A stretch of DNA of 64,000 nt, taken from positions 31,094,955-31,158,954 of the forward strand of contig NC_135551.1 of the NCBI RefSeq assembly GCF_964340395.1, written 5' to 3'. The notes beneath the pieces were generated by a model. The model made no database searches. It was not told the DNA's origin and was given only the letters and a program-made list of their open reading frames with translations. The stretch is from Glandiceps talaboti (taxonomy: Eukaryota > Hemichordata > Enteropneusta > Spengelidae). The position numbers and the translations under genes are program-made. Of this stretch, positions 11,601 through 22,800 are shown piece after piece (position 1 is the stretch's first letter; the number at the start of each line of letters is the position of its first letter).

Positions 11601-13015
11601 TTTTGAATAACATCCTCTGGACACCATCCAACCAAGAAAAACACTAAAAATTTTCATTTTGACGAGGATCGAAACAAATTTTTACAACTAATTTATCTTA
11701 TTCAGAGTCTGAAGCACTCCACACAACTTTTCAACAAACTTTTCATTCGATAAATTTCATGCATAATATTTGTTTTGTGAGATTTGGACATTTTGTGCTT
11801 GACTTAAATAGGAAAAAAGGCATAAACTAGGTATACAGTTACATTTAGAAATTTGTTATTTGGAGGATACTGTTAGTCTGTATTATGACATAGTCATTAG
11901 TCTGTCACAAACGTCAAAATTTCATGCCATTTTTAAATCATTTAAAATTGAGTTTGTACGGTGTAATTTTACACAGCTGTGTACTGTCCTGGTAGTCAGT
12001 CTACATAGTCTTGAGTGTTTCTGTACTGGTCTGTTTTAATGTTACATAGCTGTAACTTAATTATTACAGAAAAGAATTTTATGTTTCAGGATGAAGCACA
12101 AACAATACCATAAATAAAAATATAAAGTTGGGGAGCAAAAATAACCAGTTTGTGGTCAGGTCATGGTCATATAGGTACTTTTACTGATAAAAATCATGGC
12201 AATTTAAAGAAAAATATTTCCCACCAGTCGCAAAAAATACTCTTAAAATCTCACTAATTTGAATTCCTACTTTCAGGATTAATTTTAGAGTTGTGGTGGT
12301 AAATTCTGATTCAATAAAAGACACACAGGAGGACAATGTATTATATAGTGTCAGGGTGGCCATCTCAACTACACTCTTAGTTTTGCACAGCATAGGATGG
12401 GGAATTATCTCTGGTCCTACAAAACTTTATAAGTATGCTCCAAAAAATGATTGGTAAAGTAGGTGAAACCTCAATAATCTTTTCTTCTCGAGATTTATAA
12501 ATACCCCTGGCATAACTTTTGGAAAAAAATGTGAAAATGTGCGACTTGATGTCAAAATGAGTGGAAAAGCCTGCCAGTCCTCTTGACATGCAAATATATG
12601 TAAATAAGTTGATGTCAAACACTCCTTTTACATACGTGATATATACTTGCTGGGGTTGTGGAAAGTGTCAGCAGATGTTTAATTCGCGTGAAAGGCTAAG
12701 TCCTTAAATTTAACGACCAAATTTGCAATAAATAAATCCAATCCTGGACGAAATAACAAGGGAGATATCATGTCACGTGGTTCTAGATTGATAGCCAACC
12801 ACACCATCATGGCCGCGCCGAAGCCCAAGCAGTGTTTTACTATCAATGAAAATAAGATCGTGGCTGTATATACATCACAATCATACCTCTGAGCTAGACA
12901 TATGGCTATATCCCTCCTCTCGTCTGCCATCTTCGCTCGCTTGCCCGTCACTGGCAGTCGCCTCAGTGTCCACAGGAAGTTGAATAATAGATTCGTCAAC
13001 TGGGGCAGCGGCCAT
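589..13015 (-). CDS. ZMYM2/3/4-like: ZMYM2/3/4-type MYM zinc-finger protein gene (5' part; seven exons seen)
   Basis: Coding exons in transcript order are 13015-12887, 8308-6197, 4842-4750, 4273-4159, 3025-2496, 1662-961 and 688-589; all junctions are GT-AG and the phases match throughout. Together they give about 1260 residues: an N-terminal leader, a 704-residue acidic exon with tandem repeats and two SUMO-interaction-like motifs, a Ser/Thr-rich linker, then MYM zinc fingers 1 to 9, each of the C-x2-C...FC-x3-C type. Vertebrate ZMYM2, 3 and 4 are nuclear scaffold/corepressor proteins (LSD1-CoREST-HDAC association, SUMO binding) with about nine or ten MYM fingers and a C-terminal cryptone-like domain. 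That last domain is not in the window, since the gene runs off the left edge. The order of fingers and linkers fits ZMYM2/3/4 well, but which paralog is nearest cannot be decided. The long acidic exon is much larger than what I recall from vertebrate members. Confidence 0.93.
961..1662 (-). CDS. ZMYM2/3/4-like: ZMYM-like exon 6: rest of MYM finger 4 through finger 8
   Basis: 234 codons, phase 0 on both sides (acceptor CTCTACAG, donor GTAAGT). It opens with VKHEVNFQGQVHKLCSDAC, which closely matches the finger 4 boundary of vertebrate ZMYM2/3/4. Fingers 5 (CCDQCG...RFCTLRC), 6 (CYWCK...LFCSLPC), 7 (CHHCKK...NFCCYNC) and 8 (CSLCKM...QFCSQPC) follow. A Pro/Gln-rich spacer (PQQPQPQQ) separates fingers 6 and 7. 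Confidence 0.95.
1663..2495 (-). repeat. ZMYM-like intron with a 38-bp direct repeat (1907-1982)
   Basis: Two copies of a 38-bp segment starting AAATCTTTTGGCTG lie head to tail at 1907-1982. The pair is bracketed by GTTCGTGAACATT (near 1878) and GTTCATGAACATT (near 1990). Nothing else in the intron is recognisable. Confidence 0.8.
2496..3025 (-). CDS. ZMYM2/3/4-like: ZMYM-like exon 5: MYM fingers 1-3 and start of finger 4
   Basis: 530 bp, entering in phase 1 and leaving in phase 0 at GGACAG/GTAAGA. Finger 1 begins ACSLCKQ and ends RFCCLSC. Finger 2 begins CGYCKG and ends MFCTQTC. Finger 3 begins CINCNK and ends EFCSQDC. Finger 4 begins CSVCDKMGQ and is completed in exon 6. These are zinc-binding MYM units that act in protein-protein contacts. 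Confidence 0.93.
3026..4158. repeat. 91-bp tandem array in a ZMYM-like intron (3436-4085)
   Basis: The segment starting TTAACACATTACTCTCCCCA recurs at 3551, 3642, 3733, 3824, 3915 and 4006 with an exact 91-bp step, preceded by one degenerate copy from about 3437. Copies differ at a few bases (for example TTTGGTGC versus TTTGGCAC). Upstream, 3130-3420 holds two diverged copies of another segment with GCTAGCA and GGGTTAATGC words. All of this is intronic. Confidence 0.93.
4159..4273 (-). CDS. ZMYM2/3/4-like: ZMYM-like exon 4 (Ser/Thr-rich linker)
   Basis: 115 bp from a TTACACAG acceptor to a GTAAGT donor, entering in phase 0 and leaving in phase 1. It encodes a Thr/Ser-rich stretch starting KNVATTATSSTST and ending TSKDKD. 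The odd phase is exactly repaired by the next exon, which supports both boundaries. Confidence 0.82.
4274..4749. other. ZMYM-like intron, nothing recognised
   Basis: Short intron with no repeat, exon or element that I can support. Confidence 0.6.
4750..4842 (-). CDS. ZMYM2/3/4-like: ZMYM-like exon 3 with SUMO-acceptor-like motif
   Basis: 31 codons between a TTTTAG acceptor and a GTAAGG donor, phase 0 on both sides. It encodes a linker containing LKIKNEPSDD, a psi-K-x-E SUMO acceptor consensus followed by Pro and acidic residues. This is the only short exon in the linker with an obvious motif. Confidence 0.85.
5182..5965. repeat. (ACAT)n microsatellite, about 780 bp
   Basis: Nearly pure ACAT units with occasional ACAC, ACAA and ACCT variants, within the intron between ZMYM-like exons 2 and 3. 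Long open reading frames on both strands here (poly Tyr-Val-Cys-Met or Thr-Tyr-Ile-His) are artefacts of the repeat. Confidence 0.97.
5973..6137. repeat. Direct repeat, two copies of about 70 bp
   Basis: Copies at 5973-6042 and 6069-6137 share GCAATGTTTTCGGTATTGCA-like starts, the palindrome CACTGCAGTG, and the ending GTAATCAATGGTATAT. They lie between the microsatellite and exon 2. Confidence 0.8.
6197..8308 (-). CDS. ZMYM2/3/4-like: ZMYM-like exon 2: 704-codon acidic repeat exon with SUMO-interaction motifs
   Basis: A single open exon of exactly 704 codons, acceptor TTACAG and donor GTAAGG, phase 0 at both ends. The product is rich in Asp, Glu, Ser, Thr and Val. From about 7140 to 7680 it consists of degenerate repeats of the type VVSDDP-x-x-x-NDDTVQ. 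Near the C-end of the exon (about 6450-6540) two hydrophobic cores sit in acidic surroundings, DDDLIVVGE and VEIIDLVDDD, both good matches to SUMO-interaction motifs. ZMYM2 family proteins are known SUMO binders, so function is plausible; the repeat expansion looks lineage-specific. No globular domain is visible. Confidence 0.9.
8309..12886. other. Large first intron of the ZMYM-like gene
   Basis: 4.6 kb. It contains a run of 24 C (9057-9080), a direct repeat of about 60 bp (9311-9374 and 9374-9430) and the dispersed repeat at 10141-10956 listed separately. From about 10960 to 12800 it is AT-rich with nothing recognised. On the plus strand a 27-codon frame starts at ATG 12809 in the context CATCATGGCC and stops at 12890-12892, overlapping the end of ZMYM-like exon 1; I see no evidence that it is translated. 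Confidence 0.6.
10141..10956 (+). mobile_element. Dispersed repeat with about four internal 155-bp tandem units (copy 1)
   Basis: It opens with AAGTCATTGAAAATGACATA (a small inverted repeat) and runs through about four tandem units starting near 10267, 10423, 10575 and 10709. Each unit carries CTGAGTTATGGCTTTGGACA followed by GGCTGCCAGGCAGCC, a 7-bp inverted repeat around one base. It ends in CGTCTGGCGGGGACTAAATA. GACCCCAC next to TA near the left end mirrors GCGGGGAC next to TA near the right end. A second, inverted copy lies at 15880-16214. It is probably a non-autonomous DNA transposon; no coding capacity is visible. Confidence 0.7.
12887..13015 (-). CDS. ZMYM2/3/4-like: ZMYM-like exon 1 (start codon)
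   Basis: The start ATG is at 13015-13013 in the context TCAAGATGGCC, and 43 codons end in Ser-Ser-Ser-Glu at a GTATGA donor, phase 0. The peptide starts MAAAPVDESIIQLPVDTEAT and is acidic and unstructured. I chose this start because the phase joins exactly to the next exon and because the site sits at the edge of the shared promoter with the DBHS gene. The cap site itself was not located. Confidence 0.82.
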
Positions 13016-13521
13016 CTTGAAAACCCAACTTGCGTTAAATGGACATGAAAACTGTCTTTGTTGTCAATCCAGTTAATGCATGTTATGGTTCTATGATCCC
13101 AAAACGTATTAAGGTCATTTTCGGAGCTGGTGTATTTTTTTCGATATTTCCCGGCAATCACTAGACGAATGTGCGAAGCCGCAAAATCTGGCGTTCTGAT
13201 CCAGTTTGGCGCGACCAATCACGGATTGTCTAATTAGCATATTTTCCGAATATACACGAAGTTGAAATATAGAGATATCGATATATTATAATTGAAATAC
13301 CAAGAATAAGAAATATGGACATGAAAGAGATCATTTGATAATTCTGTTTCTAATCTATCTAAGAAGCAATATTACAGACTAAAATGTGTTATTTTCTTTA
13401 AGTAAAGCGCTTTTGAAATGTTCGGTATTTGTCGTCTTTGTTCGGGTTTTTAATCACATGTGGTCATTTCAAATAGACGCCATACTGATTTGAAGCACAT
13501 CCTTTGTGAGCTGCGATACCA
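13016..13521. promoter_or_regulatory. Shared divergent promoter of the ZMYM-like and DBHS genes
   Basis: Only 506 bp separate the two start codons, which point away from each other. Visible elements are a CCAAT box at 13215-13219 (plus strand) and, at the minus-strand start, AAGATGGCCGC, which is one base off the YY1 core AAGATGGCGGC. No TATA box is evident at a sensible distance from either start. In the plus direction an in-frame TGA at 13507-13509 lies just upstream of the DBHS ATG. Two-way transcription is inferred from gene orientation. Confidence 0.75.
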
Positions 13522-13887
13522 ATGTCAACTAAAATCATGCCTGCAGACAACCAGCAGCAAGGAAAAAGACCTCAACAGGCGGGAACACCTGGTAACAGGA
13601 ATATGGACCGAAATAGAGACAAAAAACAATACCAGAAACGAGAGCAAATGAGTGATAAACCATTCGTAGATGTACAAGGCCAACGACCTGCTCACCAACA
13701 GGACAGTATTTCACTAGAAGAAGGGGCTAAACCAGTAGAGAAGAAGTTCACGCAAAGATGTCGCCTATTTGTGGGCAATTTAACAAACGATACATCAGAA
13801 GATGACTTCAAACAAATGTTTACCAAATATGGTGACGTGTCAGAAGTATACTTGAACAAGGAGAGAGGGTTCGGTTTCATAAGATTG
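13522..13887 (+). CDS. NONO/SFPQ/PSPC1-like: DBHS exon 1: N-terminus and RRM1
   Basis: 122 codons, donor TTG/GTGAGT, phase 0. ATG 13522 is chosen because TGA lies in frame at 13507-13509 just before it; a second ATG follows at 13537. RRM1 begins [12 protein letters not shown] and ends ERGFGFIRL at the junction, like NONO (FTQRSRLFVGNL). Confidence 0.93.
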
Positions 13888-16800
13888 GTGAGTGAACATC
13901 CCTTTGTATGACGCGTGATATTACAAACACAAGCGATACATAATATTGTACAAAGATTGGGGTCGGAATTTGACTTTCTTCCGACCTAGTTTTTTATGTA
14001 TTTATTTATTTTTATTTATTTATTTATTTTTTTTGGGGGGAAGGGTTAATCCTGAAGGTGAGTGGACACTAGAACTGTCTACCGTGAAAAGGAAATGAAC
14101 GAAGCACACTGCCATATTTTCAACTAACGCTAGTAATGATGCGTCGGCCATTGAAATTGAATGAGACAGGGGAATATATTTAAATGACAAATGTAGGGAT
14201 TCGTTCAGGCCTGTGCAGATCGTATGTGACCATATAATCTCAAGTACAACCCTCCCCACTATGGAATTTTGGCAAGCATGGCATTTTGACAGGTTGATAT
14301 GTAATTTAGATATTTTTGACATAAAGGCCATTGTTAGCTTAGGAGAGTGCGTCATGCCATGGCTGAACTTCTGATACAATGGTTAGCAGAATAACTTCGT
14401 CTTGTTATTCTTGGAATACATGTATAATCACACGACGAAATAATTGTGGACTCCATCATGTAAGAGTTTGGACTAAGTGTGACATTGTAGATGCTGTCGA
14501 GGGAATTTGATATCACTGAAACGAACAAGACAAAACCATATCAAATTATGATGCTTGACAACAAAGAAACTGGCTACATATGCAAATATTAGCCAATGTC
14601 AACACTCTACAGGAAATGCTACTGTATTCAAATCACCAGATATCAACAGTTTCTGGATGTTTTAAGCGTTAAGTCACCTCTTAAGTCACCTCATAGACGT
14701 GGTCACCTTAACAATTATGAGTCGGTAACTTAATTTCATGGACTTGGCTACCAAAATTGGCAACCAGAAAATGTATTATCTGTTGTATTGTTGAAAAGCT
14801 TTCTGGACGTTCCGGCCCCGATTCGGACATTCTGGTCCCACCACGTAGACTCTAATATATTACTGTAGCAGTGTTTGTGTACATACATCTGTGATTTATG
14901 TATGTAATTTTACTAGATTGGACGTTCCATCCCCACAAAATGTATGTGCAAAACATACAGAGCAAAATAGGTGTCAAACTATGAAATCGTCATTCATACA
15001 AACGATCGATTATTATAGTAAAATAAAATCATGTCGCTAACCGTACACATACACACATCTATCAATTTAACACATCTTGTACATTGCCTCATATTCGTTA
15101 TGAGTATTTGCACATTTGCGTAGTATGTGTATGTTGTCGTGTGTTGTGCCGGTGGACTGCCCCTTGGGAATACATGTTCTACGACGGTTATTTTATTTGT
15201 GGGGCCGGAACGACCAGTCTTTACTACTTCCAATCCAGTTAGAAACTTTCACGTGGTGGGGCCGGAACGTCTTCCTGGTAGTGTCGGAATGTCTTGGGAC
15301 GGAACGTCCTGTATGCATTGAAAATGGTAGGATATACTGACAATCATTGCATTGAAAGATTGTTAGCCATCCGAGGGATACTTTTCAGGAATGAAATGAT
15401 ATAGGTAGATTGTCAATCCATCACTAAAATTTTACTGTTATATTGATTTCATGTGGTTGAGGTGCATGAACAACAATCTTTGACTCCTTGGCTATTTTTT
15501 GCCATGTTTAACACTGAGCTGAAAGGACAGGGCCATTGCCATGTAAAGGAAATATTAATCTTATCAGTAAAATTGAAGATCTTGATCTTGTTGTGGGTTG
15601 CAGGATTTGGTTTGTGTTTGATTTTCATTTTATCAAGAGGATGCTCTAAAATTACTCTTGTCACTGTCACACTTAGTCTTGAGAGAAAATTGCATGTGGC
15701 CATATAAATATTTCAGCATGCCTGGGACCATTTTGATATACATGTAAACCTAGTCACAACCTAAGTTGATTTGAAATTGATTGAGCTAAATTGGTTCAAA
15801 AACCAGTTTCTGGTCGTATGAGGAAACTGTGCATTAGATTTGAGTAGTTTTGAAGCTTCCCACATATAAATTTCATCAACCATTTTGTTTGCGAATTTTC
15901 CATGTCCAAAGCCATAACTCAGGCATGCTTGAACAGATCTCATTCAAAGTTGGTATTAGCACAGTGTTCTGTGACATACATGTGCATATTCATTGTTGTC
16001 ATGATACAATCCGACATGGCTGCCTGGCAGCCATTTTGCTGGTGCAGTTTTCATGTCCAAAACCATAACTCAGACATGCTTGAACAGAGTAGTGATATCA
16101 AAAACAAAATGTATGAGGCAAAAAAACATTAACCGGGTTTGAAAATGACAACATAAACTGCCAGTTCCTTAAAACCAATCATAGCGGGGACTATGTCATT
16201 TTCAATGACTTGTTGCTGTTATGATTTGTTGTGGGCATGCTAAATTCCTTTGATTTGAGAATTCATGGTTGTTTTCTTGTATGTAATTTTCAGGACACGC
16301 GTCCAAATGCTGAATTAGCCAAAGCAGAATTGGACGGTAGCACCAGGAAAGGGCGAGTACTTCGTGTACGATTTGCAACACATGGAGCTGCCCTGAAGGT
16401 CAAACACTTGCCTTCTGTTGTATCAAACGAATTACTTGAGCAGTCCTTTTCTCAGTTTGGTGTTGTTGAAAGGGCCGTATGTGTAGTAGATGACCGTGGC
16501 AGACCGACAGGAGAAGGAATAGTTGAATTTGCAAGAAAACCTGGTGCACAGAATGCTTTGAAACGGTGTCGAGATGGCTGTTATATATTAACAAGGTACA
16601 TACCATTTTGTTTTCCTCTCAACATTTTCTTACAGCAACTTTGTGGTAGTATTTTGTTTTGATGAAAATGAACTATCTTATTTCTTGTAGCCCAAAATTG
16701 AAACTGCTTAGAGTTAAAAAAATAACTTTCATATCTTGAATGTGTATACTTGATTGTTAGTTTGCCAACATCAATATCAGCCAAATATCTGTAATAATTG

Positions 16801-19800
16801 TTCCCAAGTCCACATTTGGTCCAAAATCTCTTGATTGATAAATGGTGATTTTATCCATGGAAGTATAAATTCATCTCTTTACATCATCAGTGTTTTACCC
16901 AAGGATATACAGGTGTCTTTCTCTACCCATTATTTCTGACTCTTCTCATTATCATTGGGCAACACTAGTAATAGTAGTATACTTTAATATTTAATTTACT
17001 TGGTTGGTACTTTTGTCAGCTACATGTATGAAGCCTTGTGTTAAAGACTCATTCAGGTCTTACCCTTTATCTTGTTGATACAAGTTTTCACTCTTGCTTG
17101 TTTGGATTTTATGCTTTAATTTGATGTGTGTATAGATGACAATATTTCCTTTGTTTGCTGGACATTACTAATTTTTTGTAACCGTTATTTTCCTCTCTTC
17201 ATATTTTATAGTACCCCAAAGCCTATTGTAGTTGAACCTTTAGAGCAAAGAGATGAAGAAGATGGCTTGCCAGAAAAAAATATTCAAAAGAATCTAACAT
17301 TTCACAAGTAAGTTTATCGTTTCATATATCGTTGTTTTGGAATTGAGCTAATGTAAGATAATAACCGATGTGCCCTCTTAGACAATTTGATGTGCCACTG
17401 TTGGACACAATTTATTGTGACAGCCAAATTTGGTGTCCATCATATACTTTGTGGTGACTCACAAGAAATGCCACTCTTATCTTTTTTAGATGGCACAGTG
17501 GTAATAACTGGGTTATAAATACAGCTGCCATCATTTTATGATTGTTTTGCAAATGAAACGATTAATTAAAACATAAGGAATGTTTCAATGACTGGAAAAA
17601 AAGCTTTGAAAAAATCGGCATAACAATTTATATTTCAATATCACATCAGAAAGTTTATCATTTGTTCTTATTTATAAAAAAATGTGATGTTTGTTTTCAG
17701 GGAGAGAGAAGGCGTGCCAAGATTTGCACAGCCAGGAACATTTGAATTTGAATGGGGTAACAGGTGGAAACAGCTTTATGATCTTGAGGATGAACAGTTA
17801 GATCAGTTGAAAAAACAACAACAAGATGCAAGAGAAAAACTTGACGTTGATATGGAATCTGCACATCATGATCAGCAAACCATGCTAATGAGACAAGGTA
17901 CAGTGTTTTAATAGCACTTTTATGGTCAATATCTCATAGCAAAACTATTCTTAGTCTTGTAACTATACATGTGGCCGTTTCTACAGTCTCTCAACCACAG
18001 TCAAATGGCTTTCTTTTGCATGACATTCCATTCTTACCACCAGTGTTGCCATAAACATGACGATGTTATTGCATTTTCACTTGACATACCTCAAGACTTG
18101 AGGTTAAATTTGTAGTAAACTGGATGAAGTAACTAATTACAACTGTCTGTCAGTGAATGGTGGATCACTACTGACATGCACTGTTCAACCTTTCCCTAGC
18201 AGTAAACTTGGCTAGTGTAATTTGCCCATTTGACTATATGTGGAGAGTGAGATTATAGAAAATGACCACGTTTGGTTACAAGTCTGAACAGTTCCATGAC
18301 AAAGCCAGTCTCTGCGAGCCGAGAACTTACAATACTTTATTCAGCTTTTTTATGGAGTTTCCCCAGAGGTGTTATAGAAGAAGACTGAAAGATTCATGTT
18401 TATGTTCTCTTCTGTGATCACTTAATGTTAAACTTCTGGTGACAGAAGTTTTGAGTCTATAGGTAATGATTCAAGCCAAGATGCTGTTGTCCTTAACATG
18501 CAGTTTTGATCACAGTGTAAGAGGCTGTTGTTCAATAGACTTTGACAACCGTTATAGGTTTACAGGCAAGAATTGACTTAGAATTTTACTTGTGGTACTT
18601 TGTGTGTATCATAAAATAACTAAGAGGCTAGTGTTTGATATGAATTCAATTTATTGGCATAAGTGATCCATCAATGTTGTGTTTTTTTTTTTTTTAGATC
18701 TGATGAGAAGACAAGAGGAACTAAGAAGGCTAGAAGAAGGTCGCAAAGATATGGAGAGAAGGTGAGAAACAACAAATTAAAAAAAAATTCTCTACATCCA
18801 GAGTCTCTGTTAGCTCATTATATTTAAGTGATTTGTAAACCTTTATCTCCAAATAAGCTGTTATTAGAGAGAGGCAGATCAGAAATCTGAAGATGAAGTT
18901 ATGTCAGGAAAGAAATACTAAAATTGGCGAGGGTAAACACTTTAAATTTCATATTTATACATTAATCTCTCTCAAAATTAGGCGACAGGAAGATATGCGT
19001 ATGAGAGAAGAACAGCGTAGAAGGGAAGAACAACAGAAACAGGAAGAAATGATGAGGAGAAGAAACCAGGAATTACGTATTCAACAAGAAAGTATGATGA
19101 GGAGACGACCTGATGATATACTTTTACAGCGAGAACAAGCTGTTCATCAGAGTGACATGAAGAGACAACTGTATATGCAGGTATGATTTCAGATTTCCAT
19201 TTTAACACATGTAGTCAGACTTTCTTCATTTTTACAAAGTAATGTCGCTAGACTGCCTCTTTTGTTTGTAGAAAGAGAAAATATGCATAATGTGTTTAAA
19301 GTCTTTTTTCCATGTGTTCTTTTCATTTAAAGAAGCAGTCAAGAACTGGTATGGGATATGACAAGGTAATTGTAACATTTAAGAATCCCTATACAAATAA
19401 TAATTGCAACATGTGAATCCTTAAATAGTAAACATTTAACAATGTGTATCAAATCAAATCGATCACGTTATACAGTAAATCAAACCTGAAGCAACAAATC
19501 ACCAAGAAAGCAAAATAACTAAGAGGTCAAAGCTGTAAATGTAGAAAAACATTTTGAAAGCAATATTGACTTACGATTGATGTTGTATACCGTGAATTGT
19601 ATTGAATCATGGACATGTAAACTTGCATGTTGTATACATTAGTGTACACCTTTCATTTGCAAATTGGCAAACCTGTCACTGTTTTCTTTCAACTCAATTG
19701 AACAATTCACAAACAAACAGTAAGAGGCGTTTCTTCTAAGAAGACATTTCCCAGTATGGCTCAAAAGTGGGCAATATTTGGGACAGTGATTTGATATTAT

Positions 19801-22800
19801 TAATGTGCAGCCTGATATTGGTTAGTGCTATAATGTCAGCAACTGATGAATGAAATTACAGAACTAGTATCAGAAATGTGGATCAAGTAGAATGAAATAT
19901 AGGGAGTGGTATTTTTAGTGAACAGACACCTTTAAAATTGAACGATTCATTTTACAACCACAGAGTAATCAACCTGATTGATAGCGATTGGCTTTCACAA
20001 AGTAAGAACAGAATCTCTCTGACTGTCTACCCAAAAAACTACCAGCAGTTTGTGTAAAAACCCATCTTGGCAAATGGTGTTTCAAACTTAATGGTTTGGA
20101 AAGCTTAATCAAAACGTTAACATGAAATCCATCCAGATAGCAATGAAGCCGGACAAAGTGCACATTTTGAATCAGTTTATTTAAAAATAATTTTCTCCGT
20201 CTCATCACAAGAATGAAATTTGAAGATAATGCCATTATGTCTGGTTCATTATATTTCAATCAAACTTCTCATTCTGAAAAGACCACATGTGCTCTAATAC
20301 CATTGGTGGTGTTGTTTTGAAATGTTCTTAATGTGATGTCTTATTTTATGCTTACACAATGGCATTGCCATTGTCTGAATCAGTTTGTGGCAGTCTTATA
20401 GCAAGGATGGAATTTATGACAAAAATTCTAGAAAGTCATCAGAATGACCTTTGTTGGGCTGATACCATATATTTGGAACTCCTGATGATAGGGTTACAAG
20501 TATGAGTATAATAATGGAGTAGATTATACAAAGATCCGGAATATCTGGGAATTTGTATTCTTGCCACACCACTTACATTATACTTACATGAAATAAAAAT
20601 AACCCTTTATTTCCAAATGCTGTGACCTAATGGTCAATTTTGATGGTTATGTTACTTAAAACACATAAAGGACAGACACTGCTGATAACTAACAAGTGTG
20701 GTGACATGACATAAAAATTACAATGACGAACCCAGAGACAATGGCTATTTTGCAACAAATTGACACAGTAAACAACTGGACTGCACTCTTTCCATTTAGT
20801 TCTTACTTTAAAGTTTCTAACATTTCGATTTTTGGTGATACCTAAGGTCATTGTTTTGCAAGCGTGTAGAACAGTAGACTGATGGTTCAGTAGGTACACG
20901 TTTGTTCTCATAGATTTGAACACTCTAGGTTTTTGCTTTGAAGGATAATGTAACACCTGGTAACAAATCCAGTTACAGAGTTTCCTCAGTTACATGTAGG
21001 GTTAGTGATGGAAATGGGGCTAGATTCCCTAGCATAAACTTAATTAGTACTGTCGTCAATGGATGGACACTATTCTACATTTGTCGTGAGTGTTTAGTGT
21101 GCCCTCTAATGATAGCCACATTTTGTTGTGAGTCAAAATGAGAAAAACTGGGATTACTTGTTAGTTCACCACACAGCAAGAGATAGGGAACACTAAATTT
21201 TGTTGCGTCACTAGAAATCATGTCCATCAGTGGCACATCAAATTGGCATAGAGGGCACACTGTACCTTATGAAAATGTACTTAATGGAAAAGTTCTTGGT
21301 GTTGCCTAACCAACTGATAATATAACTGGTCAGCAATAGATGTTGAATGTATACACAATAACTTCACACTTGCAGCAAGAAGTAATGCGTCTTGGTGGTA
21401 ACAGTAACAGTGGTAATGGACCAAACACCATGGGAGGCGGAGGTGGCCCTAATAATTCTGGCAGTCTTGCAGATCAGAGCCAAATGGGAGGACCGGTAAT
21501 GTCCCATTATTTGTTTTCAGTATTCTGTCTTTGACAAATTGAAATTGATTGATATTGAATTGTAGCTGTTATTGGAAAATATGGTATTTTTTCCAGATCG
21601 TGAGAGATTTCATCGAATGAAAACCATTGTCAATACAGTGATGTAGTTTACGTAACCACAACTTGAACATAGCAGTTCTGAGTTTTTATGTACAAAGTAT
21701 TCTAAATGAAAAAAATAGCATCTTTTGTGTAACAGTAAAGTAGAAATGTGGACTAGTAGACAGGGAAAGGCTCATTTGTAACCAATAACTATAGTAACAA
21801 TAGTAGTAGCAAATATAACAAGACTTTGTATTCCATCGGCACCAACATTCAAAGAGATACTCCCAGAGGTGCTTTAGATATCCATTATTACTATTAAAGA
21901 AAAACTGTGATATCTCCAAGGTGAAAAAATGAAATTGGTTGTACTAACAGAAAAGTTAAAGATTTGCTCACAGTAATCCAAGTTAGATGCATGGTTAAAG
22001 GTTCTTTATGGCGAGATAATCACATACTGGTATTTTGTCAATGCAAAAATGCCAAGACAAGCAGCAATGATTTTGCTACCTCGAGGAATTTGATATTTGC
22101 TCTAGTTCATGGAATTTGTCTGAATTTGGTATTTGTTGTAGTTCATGGAATTTTTCTGAATTTGGTATTTGTTGTAGCAAGTACACAAAGCATGTAATTC
22201 TGCCTATGTAATTGTTAGTACATGTAGTGAAAGAAGGCAGATGTGGGCTTCATATCAATGTTATGTTATATCACAGTACATCATGAAGTCTATTCAAATC
22301 CCCATGGCTGTTGTCATGGGTAGAGTTCATGAAAGTCCCTTACTCACTTTAGTTCTAAAGCAGTATGAGTTGAAGGTACGACGACTTGTCACAATTGCAC
22401 CCTTTACATGATTAACATTTTTTCTGTGGCATAGTTGAATATAGCACGTCTTTTACTCATTTCTGAGTTTAACTGTACAGTGTCTTGCATAAACTGACTA
22501 CTCTGTCAAAAACTTTCCATCAACATGCTCTCTGATTCATGGTTGCAATAAGACTAACTTAAAAATGTGTTAGATTGGTGAATGTAGAGCTAGTTTTGTG
22601 ATTTGAAGTAAGAAAAGATTACATTTAGTACTATGACTGATGTATAAATGAATCTTGTGATATACATATTGAACAACTTGGTAACATGCTGTGACAAACA
22701 CATCAGTATTATCCGATATAATTGTTGGCGAACCTTTTATGTCAAAGGTAGAAAAAGAGATATCACTGATGGACTGGCTGTGAATTTCATTGGTATGTTG

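Larger units (their letters stand above)
13888..16293. other. DBHS intron 1
   Basis: It contains a T-rich tract near 14000, a cluster of GGACGTTCC words in both orientations (14790-15320, listed below) and an inverted copy of the dispersed repeat at 15880-16214. No exon is visible. Confidence 0.65.

Noticed and set aside
12809-12892. 27-codon plus-strand frame with a good start context (CATCATGGCC)
   Set aside because: No clear donor or downstream partner exon; its end overlaps ZMYM-like exon 1. Too short to support.
12679-13218. 179-codon minus-strand frame across the promoter
   Set aside because: It overlaps ZMYM-like exon 1 in another frame; the exon 1 frame is the one that joins exon 2.
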